Shown: piece by piece, positions 60,296-64,000 of the stretch
How positions within the stretch are numbered: position 1 is the stretch's first letter
Layout of the letters: each line of letters starts with the position of its first letter
From: Pegea sp. RAD2-039
Lineage: Eukaryota > Chordata > Thaliacea > Salpida > Salpidae
Assembly: GCA_034620365.1 (NCBI GenBank)
Contig: JAQGEQ010000106.1
Coordinates: 1-64,000 of the forward strand
Reading direction: 5' to 3'
Length of the DNA stretch: 64,000 bases
Position numbers and translations under genes: made by a program
Notes under the pieces: generated by a model
The model's database searches: none
The model's input: only the letters and a program-made list of their open reading frames with translations
What the model was told of the DNA's origin: nothing

Positions 60296-61750
60296 ATGAC
60301 AAGCTTTACTGAAGACCAATTTAATGGACCCATTACTGAAGTTCTAGCAAGAATAATGAATGCTGCTCTTATAGAGCCGACTGTTTTTTGGGAAAAGCAG
60401 ACATATGCACAAAAGCTCTCTGATATATGTATTGAGCTCTTTAATCGGGACTCTAAATGTGAAGCTATAGACAATGATAATGGTCGTTACTGCAGTAGTT
60501 ATCCTCATAAAATTGTCATCCCAATCAAATCAAAAAATACTGCAAATAACTTTGTTGATGGTCAAGAAAGTTTGTTGGAATCTGAAGAAGCTTTTTATTA
60601 TAAAACGCTCTTTGATGATATTGTTACTGATGGCAGATTTGGCCGAGCAAGATGCCGCTTTCCTGTCCCTGCCATACAAGTATTTGGCAAATACATATGT
60701 AGGTCATCAACTTTATCCAGTGGAAAAGAAATAGTTGCCCAAACCGCTGTGAATAAGCTTAAATCATTTTTTGGATTTGGTCATGAGATAGCCAAAAAAG
60801 AAATCAGTTTATCGAAAGTTGAAGCTAATGAAGCTTTCAACTCTTTGAGTTATTATGATCAATTGGTAAGTAGATACAGACAATTGGATATTCAAATTTT
60901 ACAGAGTTTTGGCATTACTGATATATTTGATTTGATGGTTGAGAGCAAAAAGGTGAAGTATGGATTGTATGTGTCATCTTCAGAGAAGATAGATCGAGAA
61001 AATCGTTATACAAACTTCAGCCTAAATGCCATACCTTATCCTGGTTGTGAGTTTTTCACTGAATATTCTGAAAGTAAACGAATTGGTAAAGATCTTTATT
61101 TCGACTGGAAGCAAAACGAAGTGAACACTCAACTAAAAGTAACTAATCCCATTTTAAATGGAATCGATTTTTCATCTTATAAGAGTTGGGATCTTGACCA
61201 AATAACCAAAAACTATTTACTGATTTTACTGAACAAAATCAAAGATGGCTCCAATGGATTGTTAGTTCATTGTATATCTGGTTGGGACAGAACACCTATG
61301 TTTATCAGCTTGTTACGACTTTCATTATGGGCTGATGGGCTCATTCATGAGTCCTTATCTGTATGTGAAATCGTCTTTTTAACCACCGTTTACGATTGGC
61401 TGATGTTTTCTCATAACTTTAAAAGCCGATACAGCAAAAAGGAAGAAATTATGTACTACTGTTTTGCTACACTTGAAACAGTTGCTGAAGAAAAATTTTC
61501 ATTAATTCCGGATGATTTTGAACCAAATATGAAATCCTTATCAAAGTTTTCCTGCATTTTTTGTGCTGATCAGTCAGCAGCTTCCAAACAACAAAATGTG
61601 AAAGTCAATGAAAATAATCAAGTGATCAATTCTCAAAAAAAATGTTGTATCCGAAAAAGAGCCTTGCTGCTTCGTAAGAAGAGACTCCTTGCTGCCAAAG
61701 AATTGTTTATCTCAGCATATGAGTCAATTGACGCACATACAACAAATTAG
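60296..61750 (+). CDS. MTMR14: MTMR14-like phosphoinositide 3-phosphatase, copy 4
   Basis: An intact 484-codon intronless frame with the catalytic HCISGWDRTP loop (Cys326, Arg332) and all conserved blocks. Private changes are few: Met to Ile near residue 127 (VPAIQVFGKY), Leu to Ile near 479 (YESIDAHTTN) and a silent change near 61134. At about nine sites where copy 1 differs, copy 4 agrees with copies 2 and 3. Its 3' flank after about 61980 instead matches copy 1, which marks this copy as recombinant. Same expected activity as copies 1 and 2. Confidence 0.93.
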   Translation: MTSFTEDQFNGPITEVLARIMNAALIEPTVFWEKQTYAQKLSDICIELFNRDSKCEAIDNDNGRYCSSYPHKIVIPIKSKNTANNFVDGQESLLESEEAFYYKTLFDDIVTDGRFGRARCRFPVPAIQVFGKYICRSSTLSSGKEIVAQTAVNKLKSFFGFGHEIAKKEISLSKVEANEAFNSLSYYDQLVSRYRQLDIQILQSFGITDIFDLMVESKKVKYGLYVSSSEKIDRENRYTNFSLNAIPYPGCEFFTEYSESKRIGKDLYFDWKQNEVNTQLKVTNPILNGIDFSSYKSWDLDQITKNYLLILLNKIKDGSNGLLVHCISGWDRTPMFISLLRLSLWADGLIHESLSVCEIVFLTTVYDWLMFSHNFKSRYSKKEEIMYYCFATLETVAEEKFSLIPDDFEPNMKSLSKFSCIFCADQSAASKQQNVKVNENNQVINSQKKCCIRKRALLLRKKRLLAAKELFISAYESIDAHTTN

Positions 61751-62640
61751 GAAAGCAAGTCTGACGCCTTCTGATAACTCTGATTAGCAAAATATTATGT
61801 TTTAAGTAAATTATAATTAACTGATAAATTTAATCATTTTCACTGAATTATAAAGTTTATGTTTGTATGTAACAAGTATCACAGACAAAAGTTTTGTTTC
61901 AAAAATATTGTTTACTACAATATTCTGCTATTCGAAAAGTATGTGATGTCGTACTTTAAGCAAAGTTTTTTTTGTTTTTCACCGCCGTTCTAAAAATTTC
62001 TTAAATTATGTTCGATTTGAATTTCTTTTTATGTTATTTTCATTCTGACAAATTAATAATATTTCTTAAACTTCTAAAGATGTGGCTTCATCATTAATAA
62101 CTTTTTTTCTAACATAAACTTGTTGTATATTAAAGACGTTTATCAGATTTGTAACTGGCCTAATTGAAATAAGTGAGTTTTCTAGATGTCATTATTATAT
62201 TATATTTGATTTCAACCGTTTATCAATGTTTTAAACGTGATGTATTTGTGATATTTAAGCGTTTACATTAAATTTGTATTTGTTTTTATCTAAATTTTTG
62301 ATTAAATTTGCTTAGAAATATAGGACAGTATTGAAAATATTCCAGAATAGTTCAGCTGCCATTCACTGCAAACCTTCATTAATTCAAGCTCTAACAATTC
62401 AAGACCAGAACAGTTTTACTAAAATCACGTTATTTAATATATCTATTTACAAACAAAATAAGGAATTTCAACATAATTAGGTTTCAGACATTATTTTAGA
62501 TAATTTCATCTAAAACAAAATGTTTCGAAAAATTGAAAATTGTATCCATTAGGATTACACAAATTTCATGTTAACTACCTCTTAATACAAATGATGAAAT
62601 AAATATGTAGCCCCAAACAAATTGAGGGAACAAAATTAAT
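61751..62640. other. 3' flank of MTMR14 copy 4 with a sequence-type switch
   Basis: The first 200 bp or so resemble copies 2 and 3 (CTATTCGAAAAG and TTTAAGCAAAG variants near 61930-61960). From about 62003 it resembles copy 1 (TTAAATTATG, GTATATTAAAGACGTTTATC, ATATTCCAG). It keeps the 78 bp missing from copy 1. No gene. Confidence 0.75.
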
Positions 62641-62997
62641 GAAATTAGGGGCTGCTTTGGCCTTGAACGGCCATTCGGTAAAAGTCTTGATTGGTGGAAC
62701 AGAAAGCCTCTAGGGTGAATTTTTCTTGTCTACAGCTAGCGTTTTTTCTTTCTACTTCATTTGTTTGCAAAGTAAAATTGCTATTTCAAGCAATCTGCTG
62801 AAATAGCTTCCCAGTTGCTAGTATTGAAGTTAAGCGATTTTGCATAGTGCTATACATCTTTGAGACGTAGACAGTGATAGTTGACATTGCATTTGGATTT
62901 AAATAGTTTCTATCGAACCGATGCTTTGGATTCTGTCTGTTGTCTATTCAACGTATGTGTTCTAATAATGTAATAATGTGTAAGAATAATGTAAGAG

Positions 62998-63527
62998 TTT
63001 GCCATCATCGGTTGTAAAAACGCTATTAAATTGATTGTTTATCCTCAGCTTTATTTTTGGTTCCATCACAAGCTGGTCGCTGTTATCAAGTAAGGGAGGT
63101 ATTTGATATCTCGCCTTAAGTCTGCGATTTATGAATCCCAAAAACGTTTTCTTGCTAGGTGAAGATAAAACTACACTTTCTATTCCTAAATAGAAATTTG
63201 AAATTGATTTCTTGTATACTTTAAAAAGATACTTGTACAGAGATTTGATGGAAGGATCTGCTTTAGCTTGTTTGTATATGAGGTTTTGTAAAGATTGTAA
63301 ATTCTTTAAATTTTTTGGCAGCTGTGGTTTTTGTTTAATCTATACAAAGGTATGAAATTTTAAATTGACTCTTTAACGATGTTAGTAAACTTTGAGTAAA
63401 TAGTATTGATGTCTGCGGAAGAGTTGCAAAAAGAAATCCATTCAACATCTGATATAAACTTGTTTAAATGATTTTAATTTCTAAAGTAAATGATCCTTTT
63501 GTTTAAAGTTTAAACTTTCATAAAAAT
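62998..63527 (-). mobile_element. Decayed LINE ORF2 fragment (right copy)
   Basis: Counterpart of 4912-5502 in the same orientation, cut short at 63527 where sequence unique to the window begins. It is preceded by the same TAATAATGTAATAATGTG joint as at 4873. Confidence 0.8.
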
Positions 63528-64000
63528 GACAAACATAAAGTTGTCTTCATTTTAATTTAATTTGCAAAATTCTAGGACCGAATTAATAGACATACAACAG
63601 TCAAGTAATAAACCATTAAGTTGTAGAAAGCTAAATGTTTAGTAATGGTTTTATTTTGTTTAGGATTGTTGCTGAAATTGCAGTCATTAAATGTATACGA
63701 TGAAGAGGTCTTTTATGTTAGAGTTCAAAACAATTGTGAAATCAAAAAAAATTGTATTTTATGATGAATTTTACGAAAGTACAAAACTTTTATAAATACT
63801 TAACATTCTAAATCATTATAGTTAATAAAACCCTGATTCAATTTCTTAACATTTTAAAAGCCTTACAATTGTAATATTTAGTATTGAAAAAACTTTTTGC
63901 CAACATTATATGTTCCATTTTTCATATTTATTCAAAATCCACGCTAATTATTTTTATTAAAAAACACAACATGAAAATAAATATTTCTTTAGCTGCTTTC
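63528..64000. other. Unique right-hand edge
   Basis: AT-rich and not repeated elsewhere in the window. No gene, RNA or repeat recognised. Confidence 0.5.

Overview
The window looks like AT-rich metazoan nuclear DNA with spliced genes, most likely from a cnidarian such as Hydra. That placement is an inference from base composition, intron style and gene families (myotubularin-related phosphatase, calcium-binding EGF and thrombospondin type-1 repeats, BTB-BACK-kelch, CR1/jockey-like LINE); no single marker proves it. I see no bacterial operons, rRNA, CRISPR array or virus.

The layout is a tandem segmental duplication. One full unit spans about 5514-29703 and a second about 29704-58102. A partial unit lies at the left edge (1-5513) and another at the right (58103-63527). 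Each unit begins with an intronless MTMR14-like lipid phosphatase gene on the plus strand; the four copies start at 2286, 7776, 31960 and 60296. Copies 1, 2 and 4 are open for 484 codons. Copy 3 has a 2-nt deletion before the active site. In the two full units the phosphatase is followed, in order, by a minus-strand run of decayed EGF exons, a LINE endonuclease fragment (+), a seven-exon poly(A) polymerase relic (+), a decayed TSP1 stretch and a LINE ORF1 fragment (both -), a ubiquitin-specific protease terminal exon (+), an unidentified coding relic (+), a BTB-BACK-kelch relic (+), a second LINE endonuclease fragment (+) and a TSP1-repeat gene end (-).

The second unit carries two younger insertions absent from the first: a nearly complete LINE (about 40576-44951, minus strand, ORF2 broken by one stop codon) and a tRNA-derived SINE (about 36557-36758, minus strand). 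The 3' tail of the SINE matches the 3' end of this LINE, so the two look like a SINE/LINE pair. The first unit alone carries about 520 bp at 27196-27714 with a two-exon gene-like structure.

Most genes other than MTMR14 are pseudogenes. Some lesions are shared by both units (older than the duplication) and others are private to one. MTMR14 copy 4 looks recombinant: upstream sequence and CDS match copies 2 and 3, while the 3' flank matches copy 1, with the switch near 61960-62004. Working function is best supported for MTMR14 copies 1, 2 and 4. The remainder is a record of duplication, retrotransposition and decay.
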